Shown here piece by piece: positions 11,710 through 24,660 of a DNA stretch of 64,000 nucleotides. The notes beneath the pieces are model-generated. The model ran no database searches, was not told the origin of the DNA, and saw only the letters and a program-made list of their open reading frames with translations. Each line of letters begins with the position of its first letter. Position 1 is the stretch's first letter. This DNA comes from Cliona cf. orientalis. Taxonomy: Eukaryota; Porifera; Demospongiae; Clionaida; Clionaidae. The DNA is taken from assembly GCA_963930775.1 (NCBI GenBank), contig OZ005694.1:1922001-1986000 (forward strand). Direction: 5' to 3'. The translations under genes were made by a program, and so were the position numbers.

Positions 11710-12837
11710 GTCTAGTACTTAATTGGATGCAATTACACTATTTACTAACAGCCACAAGGGAATCCCTAGGGTAAAAAGTAGTGGGAAGAGGCCTGGAGCT
11801 TGTTATGTGTTAACCACTAGTTATAATATCTAGCAGCCTTCTAAAAGGGTTTAGAAGGGATATATAAAATAGATTACAAAATTTCTATACTAAATTTGAG
11901 CAATCAGAATGGCACCATCTTCTCTATCAGGTATCTTACATAAAAATTAATGTATGATCTAATAGTATGTGTAGACCATAACTGTGACTAAATCCATCAT
12001 GTAACTGGTCCACTAGTAAACTTGGGGAGCAGTCTGGGTGAGTAGGGAGAGTTCCTCCGGGGACAAAGAGCTCCATTAACTTACCATTCCTGATTCTCAA
12101 CGTCAGGCACCCAGCACCCCAATGCATCCTGCCTTAGAAGTAGCTAGCTATATTAATTGCATGTACTGAACGAAGTGACTTATCACATGATGCATGAAAA
12201 TATGGAGTATAACTATAAAAAACACAATGCAAAACACAGTGCACACAGAAAACATGCACACACTGAAAGAGGGATCTGCTTGGAGTAGCTACAGCTGCAG
12301 ACTGTAGTATAATGTTAAAATTTGACTTATCACATGATGCATGAAAATATGGAGTTGTATACTAAATCAATAGGAAATACACTGTCATAGCCCAAGTAAA
12401 ACAATATGAGAGTAATAGTCTCCACTCAATAGACCGGGGACAGACACCGTTCCCAACCTTCTTCTTTTCTTTCAAACACGCACGCACACGTCATAAGACT
12501 CTATCGCTTTCAGCAGCTTCCTTGGCTTACTGTTCTCTACTTCAGGAAGTGCTACTCGACCACTAAATAGAATTTAATATCTGTGCTAATAATGACTAAC
12601 AAATCTTTTATCTTTGTACAAAAGCACGCAATAATTATTATTCCTCAAAACTAAGTTATACAATGTCATAATATAGTAGTAAAAATAAAACTGCTTCATG
12701 GAAGGGGAAGGATTCACTAACAATTAGTCACTCAAAATTATTAATTTTAGTAGCTACCTAATAATACTACAGAGATCAATAAAAATATTTGTAGTAGAAA
12801 AATATCACTCAAAAATATTTACAGTATGGGTATGTGC
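11710..12837. other. 3' flank of copy B
   Basis: No gene seen. The part from about 12490 on (CTATCGCTTTCAGCAGCTTCC, TAATGACTAACAAATC, GGAAGGATTCACTAAC words) is shared with the 3' side of copies C, E, F, G and H, marking it as part of the duplicated unit. The part 12215-12300 matches 53690-53770. Confidence 0.5.
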
Positions 12838-15800
12838 TTATTTTGTGTATTTGGTAGAAGCTGGCATGGTAATGGGGTGAGGAGTATCATTGATCAGCGG
12901 TTCAAGTTCAGGATCTTCGATTCGCTCATGAGCGATGTCATCATAATCGATGATATCATTGTCTTGATCTCGTCTGCACCTCCAACCAGCACTGAGACAA
13001 GGCTTGATCAAACTCCACACAACAATGACGCAGAATTGAGTAAAGGTGATTCCAATTGACACCATAAGCAATTTTGACCTTGAGTCAGTAGACTCCCACC
13101 TGTACAGAGTTCCAGAACTCATAAGGTTCAGCAAGGTAGCACTTTTCAGAACACTCACATCTATTCGCTTGTAAACATTCTCAATTGATATGAAGGAAAG
13201 TAAGAAAGCTATGAACAGGAATAGTGCAAACACATTCAATTCTGGATTATCCACTGAAGTAACTGTCAATAGAACCAGGAGTATTCCTCGAATAAGAAGC
13301 ATTGCTCCAATTGAACCAGTATCGATGCTTGTCCTTCAAAGGAGAGAAGTAAGTATCGTAGACAGAGGCTAGCTTGTTGATCCACTTGAGTGGCCGTAGA
13401 TGAGATACTCTCCTCAAAAACTGAATGAACAGAAGCAGGAGTGTATAGGGAAGCCACAAGAATATAAAAGTAGCAATGGCTGCTAAGAAAAGGTAAAGGT
13501 GAAGGTGCTGACAGTAGCGTAGGTTTCCATCGAGGTACCACACAGCATAGGAGGTGTTCTGTGGGTACTGTGCTATTACTGCAACTGAGGTGGCATCTAT
13601 CACAGTACGAAGAAGCTTCATGTAAGATAGAAGGAAGAGTGTGGCTAGAAGAGGAACAGCTCTGCTACCGATGAGGTTAGTGAGGCGAGAGGAGTAGCGA
13701 CAAGCAACAATGATAACACCGGCAATGGCCCAGATGTAGAATGGGAATAGAAACTGCAGCCATGTCTTCTGATAAGCATCCAGTCCAACAAAGAAGCAGG
13801 TCTTGATTCCAAAATCCAAGTTGAGCCAGGCAATAAAGACTTGAAGAAATGTGAATAAATTATTTGCTCCTATGTCTGAAGGAAAGAGTATAATCTTGTA
13901 AGCCCATACAATGTTAGCATAGAAGATGACTCCATTAATGAATCCTTGAGTGGCAGTGAGGTTGAGTGCAAAGATAAAGAACACAACTAAAACACCAGCA
14001 GCAGCAAAGGCAAGCAGGAGCGCCACATTATGACTATTGGGACATTCAATGCACTGAGAAGATCCAATTGCAAGGCTTAAGCTGTCCTTGCAGGTACCAC
14101 ACAAGATGCCGGTTCGGTTGGAGGCACACTGCTTGCTGGGATCACCTCCAATGTTGACTATCTTCGTACCTGACTTGCAGTAACTTAGTGGACAGAATTT
14201 GTTGTACATGATACCTGATCCAGTGCTATGACCCTCATAGAAGGTTACATTCACCCACACAGTGCCGTTCCACTGCAGGAGACCAGTTTTATTTTTTACT
14301 AAACAACTGAAGCCAAGACAGGATAACAGCTGCATGTAGTTTCGTCATGATTTAGAGTCAGTCCTGGAGGGCAGCCTGGGAGCAAGGTGATATTTATGAG
14401 AACTGGGGTTGGTAGGAGGTCAATATCGATACAACCATGATGATTATATGAAACACAATTAGATATTCATTCCTTGATAAAATAATTTTCATAGTAGAAA
14501 ATATTATACTCTGTTGATTCATTGCTAATGATAGCAGATACTGGCAGAGATGACGTTTGCAACAACAAAAGTTCATAATCACGTTTTGAGTAAACTGTAT
14601 AGTTGATAGGAGCACATTTTTTACTGTCCATTACCTGTTGCAATTTGTCTTGTTTTGAGAGAGAATCTGAATAAAGGGATCTGGCATGAATTGTACCAAC
14701 TGTAGTGCCAAAGTCATAACCCACTATGCATGCAGATAATGTGATGATTTCACCACGATAAACACAGATATCAGTGAAAATGTATGAGATATTAGCACAC
14801 TGTGGTTTACCATTGGAGTCACAGAGACACACACGCTGAGGAGCAGAGGATACAGGGGACAGGGTCTCGTTGAGGCCAGGGTCAAAGGAGATGTTAAGTT
14901 CATGGTAGGAATTTTCACTTGGAAAAAGACAGTGGGGTTTTCCTTGTTCATTCAGGAATTCTATGAACTGTGCAGAACATGAAGTATCCCTTATACTTGC
15001 TCCATATATGTGGTGACCAACACCGCGTTGTGCATAGTTTCCTGTAAAAGATATTTTAGCGGAGTAGTCTGTGATTATGAATATACAAGGATATGAAGAC
15101 TGAGAATACACCGCACCACCAACATCAAATGCTGTGTTATTGATAAATTGTATACTCGACTGATATCCCACTGTGGTCACGAGTAATGATGGCATGATAC
15201 TATAGAGAGCACCTCCTTGAAATGCAGAGTTATTGAAAAGGAGTAATTTGGAATAATTACTAATAATGATAAAGGGGTGAGCAACATATTGTATGTAAAT
15301 TGCACCACCTTTCAATTGTGCAGAATTCATAGTGAAATTTACTGACTTATTAGTGTTGATAATCATGGTTCCATAAGAAGAATGTATTGCTCCTCCTCCA
15401 TACGATACTCTATTGTTGTAAAATTCAACACCACTTGTATTCACATGAACAGTTGAATTCATTAACTGCAGAGCTCCTCCAAGCTTTCCAGAATTGTTAC
15501 TGAAAATCAGGTTCGCTTCACAGTCAACAATCAATGTTGCACTCGAGAGCCTAATCGCTCCACCTCGTGTGGCATGGTTGTATGCAAATATCACAATATC
15601 ATATGATTCAGCACCCACAGTGATCATTCGACCAAGCATGGCCATTGCTCCATCGTTCACATCATTGGTACTGTTATTCATAAAGACAGCCCTTACTTTA
15701 GCACCATATGATTCATTGCCTATAGTGATCATTCCATGTGACATGAACACCGCTCCACCATAATATGCAGCATTATTCATAAAGACCACCCTTGCTTTAG

Positions 15801-16685
15801 CACCAATGTGCATCATTGAATAATACCCATACACTGCTCCTCCAAATTTGTTACGCTTTAGGTTGATAAAGTACACAGTTGCACCAGTTATGATGTTAAG
15901 TGAAGATTTGAGCTCAGGGTGAGTGCCGTTTAGGTACACTGCTGTGCCTGATGAAGAGTGAATCAGTATAGTACTATTGGTAAAGTTTACATTTCCTGCT
16001 AATGTTACTTCACTAGAAAGGGCAGCGATAATTGAATGTCATTGATGTCTGTAGGACTGAAATGTACTGTTGCTCACAGTTATCCCATCACCTAATAAAA
16101 CAGTTTTCTTTGAATGTACAGTTGTCCAGTGAAGCTTGTGAGCCTCTGCCTGTAATATTGATGAAGGATAAGGTTTCATTTTTGCCAGGATAGCCATAGA
16201 GGTTGGAGCTCTTCACTGTAATGTGGCTCTCTTTAAGCTTTATTGCAGGACATCTCATTGTTAGGGTTGTGATGTTCACAAAGCTGACATTGAAGAACTG
16301 AGTTAATGTGCATTTGGGTTTACTACCTTCCATACCGAACTGATGGTCAATGATGACATTCTCTCTGGATTCTGCAGCTCCTTTCATGACAAATAAGTGA
16401 AAGTTTTGTACAGCCAAGTCCTTTGTATAATTGTGGACTCCACACATGAATATCAGTGTTACATTGACATGGTCTGGTGAAAAGAACTCACTGCTATGTT
16501 CAGCGAAGTAATCCATTGTGTGACAGAGCTGACCAGGTGGGCAGCTGCTGTTTCCAGGGCAAGAGCTGAGAGCCTGGCTCTGTTGGTGAGACGTAATGGA
16601 TCACATTCTCCTTAGTCTCAGCTAGTACATTAATCGATCCAAATATTAAGATGGAGGAGAGAAAGAAAGTCTTCATTTTATTCAT
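12838..16685 (-). pseudogene. copy B: beta-helix multi-pass membrane protein
   Basis: Full-length relative of H and K with type-1 N-terminus. ATGs are at 16683-16685 and 16674-16676; the second aligns with copy A. A clear hydrophobic signal peptide ends near VLA. Lesions: a 4-base insertion near 16577 (after SPTEP), a deletion of about 11 bases near 16090, an in-frame TGA near 14468 where sibling E has CGA, a 10-base loss near 14310, and a 4-base insertion near 13310. Long open pieces are 14467-15939 (GGA repeats, variable patch), 13247-14335 (Cys module, membrane segments) and 12838-13302 (last membrane segments and acidic tail ending KYTK). It contains at least ten GGA-type ectodomain repeats, slightly more than H, with an extra unit near 15600-15770. 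Not translatable as one protein. Confidence 0.85.
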
Positions 16686-16797
16686 TGTACTATCAGCTCT
16701 ATTTTGTCAATACAATGTTTATCAAGAAGAAGCATGCAGACACGCAGCTAGTGTGGCTCAGTAGCATTGACTTAAGTATAGCTGGCCCAAATTAAAT

Positions 16798-17035
16798 AGC
16801 TATCTGAGGCCGAATTTAAAAGAATTTAGGGAGATAGATGACAGAAGTGATGAGGGAAGAGAGTTCCAGAGATCAATAGTTTTTGGAAAAAAAGAATTAT
16901 AAAACTGGTTGGTTCTAGTCTGGATGTTGACTAACTGCAGGGGATTGGTATACCTGTTGACATAAGTAATATCTCTTTGCTGGATGGGGGTGTCAGGAAA
17001 GTCACACAAATTTTGAGTAGATGTTCCAGGCTAGC
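16798..17035 (-). mobile_element. non-LTR retrotransposon RT 3' fragment
   Basis: The minus strand encodes the typical C-terminal end of LINE-type ORF2 proteins: RTNQFYNSFFPKTIDLWNSLP is the conserved motif after the reverse transcriptase (…SFFPRTI.DWN.LP). The stop is near 16798 and the piece is 5'-truncated by 17035 as is usual for LINEs. No RT catalytic core remains. It inserted just upstream of copy B. A second, shorter fragment of the same element lies at 39895-40035. Confidence 0.75.
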
Positions 17036-17094
17036 ATTAGATTGTCTCAGGGTCCTGATTTGAAAGCAATAATGGTGACATTGTATATAGCTAT

Positions 17095-18235
17095 ATTCAG
17101 CTTTTATAATTTTGTGCAGGAATGTTATTTTTTATAGCATCCTTGAAGTATCCCACCTATGATGCAGATCAAAGCTACCACCAGCTAGACCAATGTACTG
17201 TAAATTAGGGCAATAATGTCATGATATTGATATCCCTGTGGTGCAGTGAGTATATGTACCAGCTGCCAGTACACGTCTGGCCCTAATTTGTGATCTAGGA
17301 AACATACATCTACAGTACAAACTCATACACACTACTAATAGAGAGTCTTATGTAGTCCATATGTACCAGTGCACATCTGGCCCCAATTTGTGATCTGGGA
17401 AATATTTTGACCAATGTTTACTCCAAGTGTCCTGCTATACAGTATCTACTACCCACTGAGAGGAAATTTAGGAAGATGATCACAATTAACCTTGACAAAA
17501 TTTAGGTTCTTGAAGGCTTTTGTTCTTGGCATTAGTGATTTAGTGGGGGAATCCTTGTCAAACTTAATTTTGACTACATCCAACATACTTTCTACAAAAT
17601 GAGCTACTTGTACCAATTATTATGTCAAACAAATATTGAGTAGATTTACATCTACAGTACAAATTCAAACGTACTACCAACAGAGAGTCTTAAGTAGTCC
17701 ATAGATTTTCCCATAGTCTATAGTTGGTCACGTAAAAACATAATTCGCCTGCACACACAAACACACATGCACAAACACACATACATGCACACACACACAC
17801 GCATGCCGCGTGACACCCACATACACACACATATTTACGCACACATATTATGTCATAAGACTCTATCGTTTTCAGCAGCTTCCTCGGTTTTCTGTTCTCT
17901 ATTTCAGTAAAATGTTGGCAAGGATGTGCTGCTGGACTACTAATTGAATATAATATCTCATTCTGAGCTAATAATGACTAACAAATCTTTTTATCTTTTG
18001 TACATGTGCAAACCACATTCTTCAAAACTTTAAGCTATGCACATTAGCTGGAAAAAGCAAAATTATGTGATGAAAGGAGGATGATTCACTAACAACAGTT
18101 ACTAGTCACATAAAATTATTTAGTAGCTACCTACTAATAATTATACTGCAGAGATCAATGAAAAAGTAAATATATATTTGCATGTGGCAGAAAATTGTCA
18201 CTCAAAAAAATTAATATTTGCAGTATGTGCTTCAT
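17095..18235. repeat. flank repeat block between copies B and C
   Basis: Composed of R3 (17095-17300, partly repeated at 17340-17400) and the 3'-flank unit (17850-18230: CTCTATCG..TTTCAGCAGCTTCC, TAATGACTAAC, ACTAGTCACATAAAATTATTTAG). These blocks recur beside copies B, E, G and H. No gene. Confidence 0.5.
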
Positions 18236-18585
18236 TTTGTGTATTTAGCAGAAGCTGGCATGGTAATGGGCCGAGGAGCATATTTGATCAGCGGTTCAAG
18301 TTCAGGATCTTCAATACGCTCATGAGTGATGTCATCATCACCAATGATCTCATCGATGACATCATAGCCTTGATTTGTCTGCACCTCCAACCAGCACTGA
18401 TACAAGGCTTGATCAAACTCCAAACAACAATGAAACAAAATTGAGCAAAAGTGATTCCAATTGACACCATAAGCAATTTAATGACCTTGATTCAGTAGAT
18501 TCCCACCTGCACAGAGCTCCAGAACTCAAGACAATAAGGTTCAGTAAGATAGCTAATGCTTTCTAGAACTCACATTTACTAGCTA
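18236..18585 (-). pseudogene. copy C: C-terminal tail remnant
   Basis: Encodes the end of the family protein: last membrane segment (FAQFCFIVVWSLIKPC-like), Cys/Arg-rich turn, then the acidic IEDPELEPLI tail and the KYTK end. Homology stops abruptly near 18585, and the sequence beyond is unrelated G-rich DNA. A frameshift separates the parts near 18480. Confidence 0.75.
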
Positions 18586-18801
18586 GGAGGGATCGGAAGA
18601 ATGTCGGTGGTGGGAGAATGTTTGATGGTTTAAGGGTGTAGCTAGATAACTTTTTCGCAGTGGGAAGGGGAGGGGGGGAAGGCTTGCGTTGCCATGCCCA
18701 ATTGTGACCACTCATACTTATTATTGGACTGCCATCGTGGCAGCGATGTTAGCTATAGCTAAATAAATTAGGGAGTACATAATTGATGGTGAAAAATCTG
18801 T

Positions 18802-18874
18802 GGGGGGGGGGGGGGGGGGGGGGAAGGGAGGGGAGGGGGAGCTCCACTTCCCCCCCCCCCCCCCCCCCCCCCCC
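18802..18874. repeat. poly-G/poly-C inverted pair
   Basis: A 22-base G run (18802-18823), a GGGAGGGG-rich link and a 25-base C run (18850-18874) can form a GC hairpin or a G-quadruplex on either strand. A related G-tract sequence after GATAACTTTTTCG lies at 18640-18700 and 32272-32350. Confidence 0.85.
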
Positions 18875-19262
18875 GCCCATTATCTACAAGGGGATAAAGT
18901 ATGTACGATGTCTATAACATTTATTTACCCATATAGTTCTGTCAAGCATTAAAAGTGGGGAATGCTATGGCTACTTTTAAAATTAATGTCCATGGTGGAA
19001 ATGTACTGTGTACATTTTTATTCTCTTTTTCTCCTTAGGCAGGAGATGTTGAAGTTAACACTATAGTAGGCATGCTGAAAGAAGTGCTATCTATTTCATT
19101 TTGAAAGAAGTAGCTATTCCTTGATTGTAGCTACAGCAATGAAATTTAATGTCGATATTATCACCTGTGCTAATTGGCTATTTAGTTAGTGTTAACTAAT
19201 AACATAACAATATTAAATTTTTCCATCATTAAAATGCATGAAATTGTAGCTAGCTATGTGGA

Positions 19263-19751
19263 AAATTTTGTGTACTTTGTCAACTTAACAAACTTCGGTG
19301 GGGGAGGAGCAGTGTATGGGGATGGTGCAACGATCGATGCATATTGGTGCTAAAGCAAGAGTGATCTTTATGAATAATACTAGTACTGTTAGTGGGGGTG
19401 GAGCGGTGGGCATGTCGGATGGAATAATCACAGTAGCTGCTGAATCATCTGTGATATTTACATACAACCATGCCTCACCTGGTGGAGCAGTTTTGCTTGA
19501 TAGTGCAACATTATAATTATTGACAGTGAAGCAAACCTGATTTTCAGCCATAATACTGCAGAACTGGAGGAGCTCTAGGGTTACATAATTTAATTGTTCA
19601 TGTGAACACAAGTGGTATCAAATTTTATAACAACAGGGCGTTAGTTGGAGGAGCAATAGATTCTTTTTATGGAACCATGATTATCAACACTAATAAATCA
19701 GTAAATTTCACTATGAATTCTGCAAAAGTGAAAGGTGCATGGTGCAATTTA
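19263..19751 (+). pseudogene. copy D: inverted ectodomain fragment, 5' part
   Basis: The only family piece on the plus strand. It begins in the region equivalent to H residue 278 (VYFVNLT) and runs through several GGA repeats (HIGAKARVIFMNN, GGAVGMSDGIITV, GGAVLL, NTSGI.FYNNRA). Small indels break the frame. It stops at the fold-back element; the continuation (TATAGAAATAGGTGTCCA) resumes at 30364-30393. Its orientation is opposite to the neighbouring duplicated flank, so this piece was inverted before or during duplication. Confidence 0.8.
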
Positions 19752-19816
19752 AACAGTATCCATTTAAGATCCGGAATATTTTTTTTCCGGATTCTGTAAA
19801 AATTTACACTTTAATG

Positions 19817-20540
19817 AACCGAGGGTAGCTTAGGATCTAAGCCACCCTCGGCTTAGGATCTAAGCCAACCTCCGCTTAGCTTAGAATCTAAGCCAGTACC
19901 ATCAGCTTAGGATCTAAGCCAACCTCCGCTTCGCTTAGAATCTAAGCCAGTACCATCAGCTTAGAATCTAAGCCACCCTCCGCTTAGGATCTAAGCCAAC
20001 CTCCGCTTAGCTTAGAATCTAAGCCAGTACCATCAGCTTAGAATCTAAGCCACCCTCCGCTTAGGATCTAAGCCAACCTCCGCTTAGCTTAGAATCTAAG
20101 CCACCCTCCGCTTAGGATCTAAGCCAACCTCCGCTTAGCTTAGAATCTAAGCCAGTGCCATCAGCTTAGGATCTAAGCCAACCTCCGCTTAGCTTAGCCA
20201 GTACCATCAGCTTAGGATCTAAGCCACTAGTATCTAAGCCACCCTCCGCTTAGGATCTAAGCCACCCTCCGCTTAGGATCTAAGCCAACCTCCGCTTAGG
20301 ATCTAAGCCACTAGTATCTAAGACAACCTTGGTTTAGAATCTAAGCCAACCTCAGCTGCTTAGGATCTAAGCCACTAATATCTAAGACAACCTTGGCTTA
20401 GAATCTAAGCCACCTCAGCTGCTTAGGATCTAAGCCACTAGTATCTAAGACAACCTCAGCTTAGGATCTAAGCCATTCTCAGCTTAGCATTTAAGCCAGT
20501 TCCATCAGCTTAGGATCTAAGCCAGTCATGACTTGGGAAT
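19817..20540. repeat. mini-palindrome array, left arm
   Basis: About 30 copies of a unit of 20-26 bp. The core is GCTTAG-GAT/AAT-CTAAGC, itself an inverted repeat, linked by CACCCTCC, CAACCTCC or CAGTACCATCA spacers. Variant spacers occur in blocks, indicating local unit expansion. Confidence 0.9.
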
Positions 20541-20999
20541 TACAGCTGAGGATCTAAGTCACCCCCAATGTTGGCACAATAGCTTGCCTTATAATTAAGC
20601 CACAAACTACTTGAGCATAACCACTAGCCTACTTGAGATACAAACCACGTGACGTGGTCAGCAGCTCATCACCAAGACCATTAATTAAAGTATGTACCTC
20701 AGTGTACCTGAGCACTATTGTTACATTGTATGCTGTTGACTTCTATGCAGGGATTTTTTTGTTCATTTGCATTTACTATAATGTATTTTCAAGTTATGTT
20801 ATGAACATACACCTATTTTGGTGAATTTTAATAAAATCCCTTTTCTTGAAATCAGTCAATTGGCAATGCATGATGATACAATAGGGGACAATTATGATAA
20901 CTACCATAATAATATTAAAACTTGCAAGATTTAGTGTGTTGAATGATGCTAATCAATAACTAGGAATAAATCCAGTGCTTATTAAATCTGTGCAATGTA
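20541..20999. other. unique spacer in left arm
   Basis: Non-repetitive sequence whose inverted counterpart lies at about 29225-29535 (CCACGTGACGTGGTCAGCAG-like against CTGCTGACCACGTGG). No gene. Confidence 0.6.
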
Positions 21000-23900
21000 C
21001 ACATATAGATGAGGATTTTGAGTGTAACTATTTCGGTATAGTACACATCTTGCAGCATTCTTGGTCTCATTTGTACACCCCACACTTTTTAGGTACCAAA
21101 CCCATACCAGTACATTTGTTCTTGTGTCTATAACCATAGTCTAGAGTGGTGTAAACAGTAGGCATGGCATTGGTGACTTCTGTGTGTGTGAGGATGAGCA
21201 TTTGTATAATTATACTTCAATGTTATTGTACACATCTTGTAGCTTTCTTGGTCTAATTTGTACACCCCACACTTTCTAGGTACCAAAGCCATACCAGTAC
21301 ATTTGTTCCTGTGTCTGTAACCATAATCTAGAGTGGTGTAAACAGTGGGCATGGCATTGGTGACTTTTGAGTGTGTGAGGATGAGCATTTTGTGTATACT
21401 TCATGTCAATCGATACTGTACACATTTTGTAGCTTTTGGTCTCATTTGTACACCCAACAGTTTCTGGGCACCAATATCAAATCAGTACCTTTCTTCTTGT
21501 GTCTATAACCATAATCTAGAGTGGTGTAAACAGTGGACATGGTATTGGTGACTTCTGCGTGTGTGCATTCTGAGAATTTTCCATGCAATCATCTACATGT
21601 ATACATAGTACACATTTCGAAGCATTTTAGCTCTCAATTCTTCACATAGCATCCTTTAAGTTCCAAACTTGATCAGCACCCTTATCTTGATGTTAGCAAT
21701 CATACATCTGAGTTATATTGACTGGCGATGTGATTGAGGCATGTTCTGTGCATGTGAGTATGAGAATATCTTGTGCACATGCATTCACAGTAATCGGTAC
21801 AATTATTATAGCTTTTTAGCTCTCAATTTCACATACTACATCTCTGGAGTGCCAGACTTGATCAGTATCTTTAATTTATTTTGATGTCTTTTATCATAAC
21901 CTAGAGTGGTGTAAACAGTAGGCATGGCATTGGTGACTTTTGAGTGTGTGAGGATGAACATTTTGTGTGTACTTCAAGTTAATCGATACTGTACACATCT
22001 AGTAGCTTTTTTGGTCAAATTTGTACACCCCACACTTTCCTAGTATCAAAATCAGACCAGTACCTTTATTTTGATGTCTATATTCATAATCTATAGTGGT
22101 GTAAACATTGGACATGGTATTGGTGACTTCTGTGTGTGTGAGGATGAGCATTTTGTGTGTACTTCATGTCAATCGATGCCGTACACATCTTGTAGCTTTT
22201 ATGGTCAAATTTGTACACCCCACACTTTCCTAGTATCAAAACCAGACCAGTATCTTTATTTTGATGTCTATAACCATAATCTAGAGTGGTGTAAACAGTG
22301 GACATGGTATTGGTGACTTCTGTGTTTGTGAGGATGAGCGTTATTTTAGTGTGTACTTCATGTCAATCGATGCCGTACACATCTTGTAGCTTTTTTGGTC
22401 AAATTTGTACACCCCACACTTTCCTAGTATCAAAACCAGACCAGTACCTTTATTTTGATGTCTATATTCATAATCTATAGTGGTGTAAACAGTGGACATG
22501 GTATTGGTGACTTCTGTGTGTGTGAGGATGAGCATTATTAATTTTTAGTGTACTTCATGTCAATCGATGCTGTACACATCTTGTAGCTTTTTTGGTCTAA
22601 TTTGTACACCCCACACTTTCCAAGTATCAAAACCAGACCACTACCTTTATTTTAATGTCTATATTTATAATCTATAGTGGTGTAAACATTGGACATGGTA
22701 TTGGTGACTTCTGTGTTTGTGAGGATGAGCATTATTTTAGTGTGTACTTCATGTCAATCGATGCCGTACACATCTTGTAGCTTTTTTGGTCAAATTTGTA
22801 CACCCCACACTTTCCTAGTATCAAAACCAGACCAGTACCTTTATTTTGATGTCTATATTCATAATCTATAGTGGTGTAAACAGTGGACATGGTATTGGTG
22901 ACTTCTGTGTGTGTGAGGATGAGCATTATTAATTTTTAGTGTGTACTTCACGTCAATCGATGCTGTACACATCTTGTAGCTTTTTTGGTCTAATTTGTAC
23001 ACCCCACACTTTCCAAGTATCAAAACCAGACCACTACCTTTATTTTGATGTCTATATTTATAATCTATAGTGGTGTAAACATTGGACATGGTATTGGTGA
23101 CTTCTGTGTTTGTGAGGATGAGCATTATAGTGTGTACTTCATGTCAATCGATGCTGTACACATCTTGTAGCTTTTTTGGTCAAATTTGTACACCCCACAC
23201 TTTCCTAGTATCAAAACCAGACCAATACCTTTATTTTGATGTCTATATTCATAATCTATAGTGGTGTAAACAGTGGACATGGTATTGGTGACTTCTGTGT
23301 GTGTGAGGATGAGCATTATTAATTTTTAGTGTGTACTTCATGTCAATCGATGCTGTACACATCTTGTAGCTTTTTTGGTCTAATTTGTACACCCCACACT
23401 TTCCAAGTATCAAAACCAGACCACTACCTTTATTTTGATGTCTATATTTATAATCTATAGTGGTGTAAACATTGGACATGGTATTGGTGATTTCTGTGTG
23501 TGTGTATTCTAAGTTTCCATATTATGTGCATACATCAGTATTTGGTACAATTTTCATAGCTTTTAAGCTCTAAGATCTTCACACATCATCTCTGAAGTTC
23601 CAAATTTGATCAGTACCTTTGTCTTGATGTTAAAAATCATATTTCTGAGTTTCGTCATCTGGCGATGTGGTTGAGGCATGTTCTGTACATGTGAGTATGA
23701 GAATTTCCTGTGTACCTGCATGCATTCACAGTAATAGGTCCGATTTTCACAGCATTTCAGCTCTAATATCTTAATATAACATCCCTGAAGTTCCAAACTT
23801 GGTGAGTACCATTGATTTGATGTTAATAATCATATTTCTGACTTTCGTTAACTAGCGATGTGGTTGAAGCATGTTATGCACATGTGAGTATGAGAATTAC

Positions 23901-24660
23901 CTATAGCATATGCATGCATTCACAGTTACTGTAATCGATGCAATTTTAGTAGCTTTTTAGCTCTCAATTCCACATACAACATCTCTGGAGTACCAGACTT
24001 GATCAGTACCTTTGTTCTTGTGTCTATAACCTTAATCTAGAGTGGTGTAAACAGTGGACATGACATTGGTGACTTACTCTGCGTGTGTATTCTAAGAATT
24101 TTCCATGTGTGTACACACATTCACAGTAACCAAGGTACAATTAACCTTCATAGCTTTTTAGCTCTTAATTCTTCACATATTATCTATAAATTTCCAAACT
24201 TGAACAGTACCTTTATCTTCATGTCAACAATCATATTCCTGAGTTTCGTGAACTGGTGATGTGGTTGATGATTGTTCTGTACATCTGAGTATGAGAATAT
24301 CCTGTTCACATGCATTCACGGTACTCGGTACAATTTTTATAGCTTTTTAGCTCTCAATTCCACATACAACATCTCTGGAGTGCCAGACTTGATCAGTATC
24401 TTTATTTTGATGTCTATAACCATAATCTAGAGTGGTGTAAACAGTGGACATGGTATTGGTGACTTCTGTGTGTGTGAGGATGAGCATTTAGTGTGTACTT
24501 CATGTCAATCGATACTGTACACATCTTGTAGCTTTTTTGGTCTAATTTGTACACCCCATACTTTCTAGGTACCAAAACCTGACCAGTACCTTCGTTTTTA
24601 TGTCTGTATTCATAATCTAAAGTGGTGTAAACAGTAGTCAAAAGGAAAGATGGTTTATGT
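21000..24660. repeat. 187-199 bp satellite, left arm
   Basis: The landmark GTGGTGTAAACAGTGG recurs at about 21146, 21333, 21521, 21905, 22096, 22286, 22480, 22677, 22871, 23070, 23261 and 23460. Between 22286 and 23470 units alternate in two forms, giving a repeat of about 390 bp. More diverged units (words GATGTGGTTGAGGCATGTTC, ATCATATTTCTGAG) fill 21560-21900 and 23490-24400. Short reading frames here are by-products of the repeats. Confidence 0.9.

Noticed and set aside
11571-11774. 67-aa frame rich in HTHTHT
   Set aside because: Translation of the (CA)n microsatellite.
19817-20540. CRISPR-like array (short repeats with spacers)
   Set aside because: The spacers are themselves a few recurring types, the units are tandem and palindromic, and an inverted copy exists; the context is eukaryotic with no cas genes.
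22084-23479. Series of 60-90 aa frames with LTHTEVTNTMSTVYTTIDYEYRHQNKG on the minus strand (mirror frames at 26985-27206)
   Set aside because: They repeat with the satellite unit, lie in both orientations of a fold-back and have no start or domain logic; similarity between them reflects the tandem DNA repeat.
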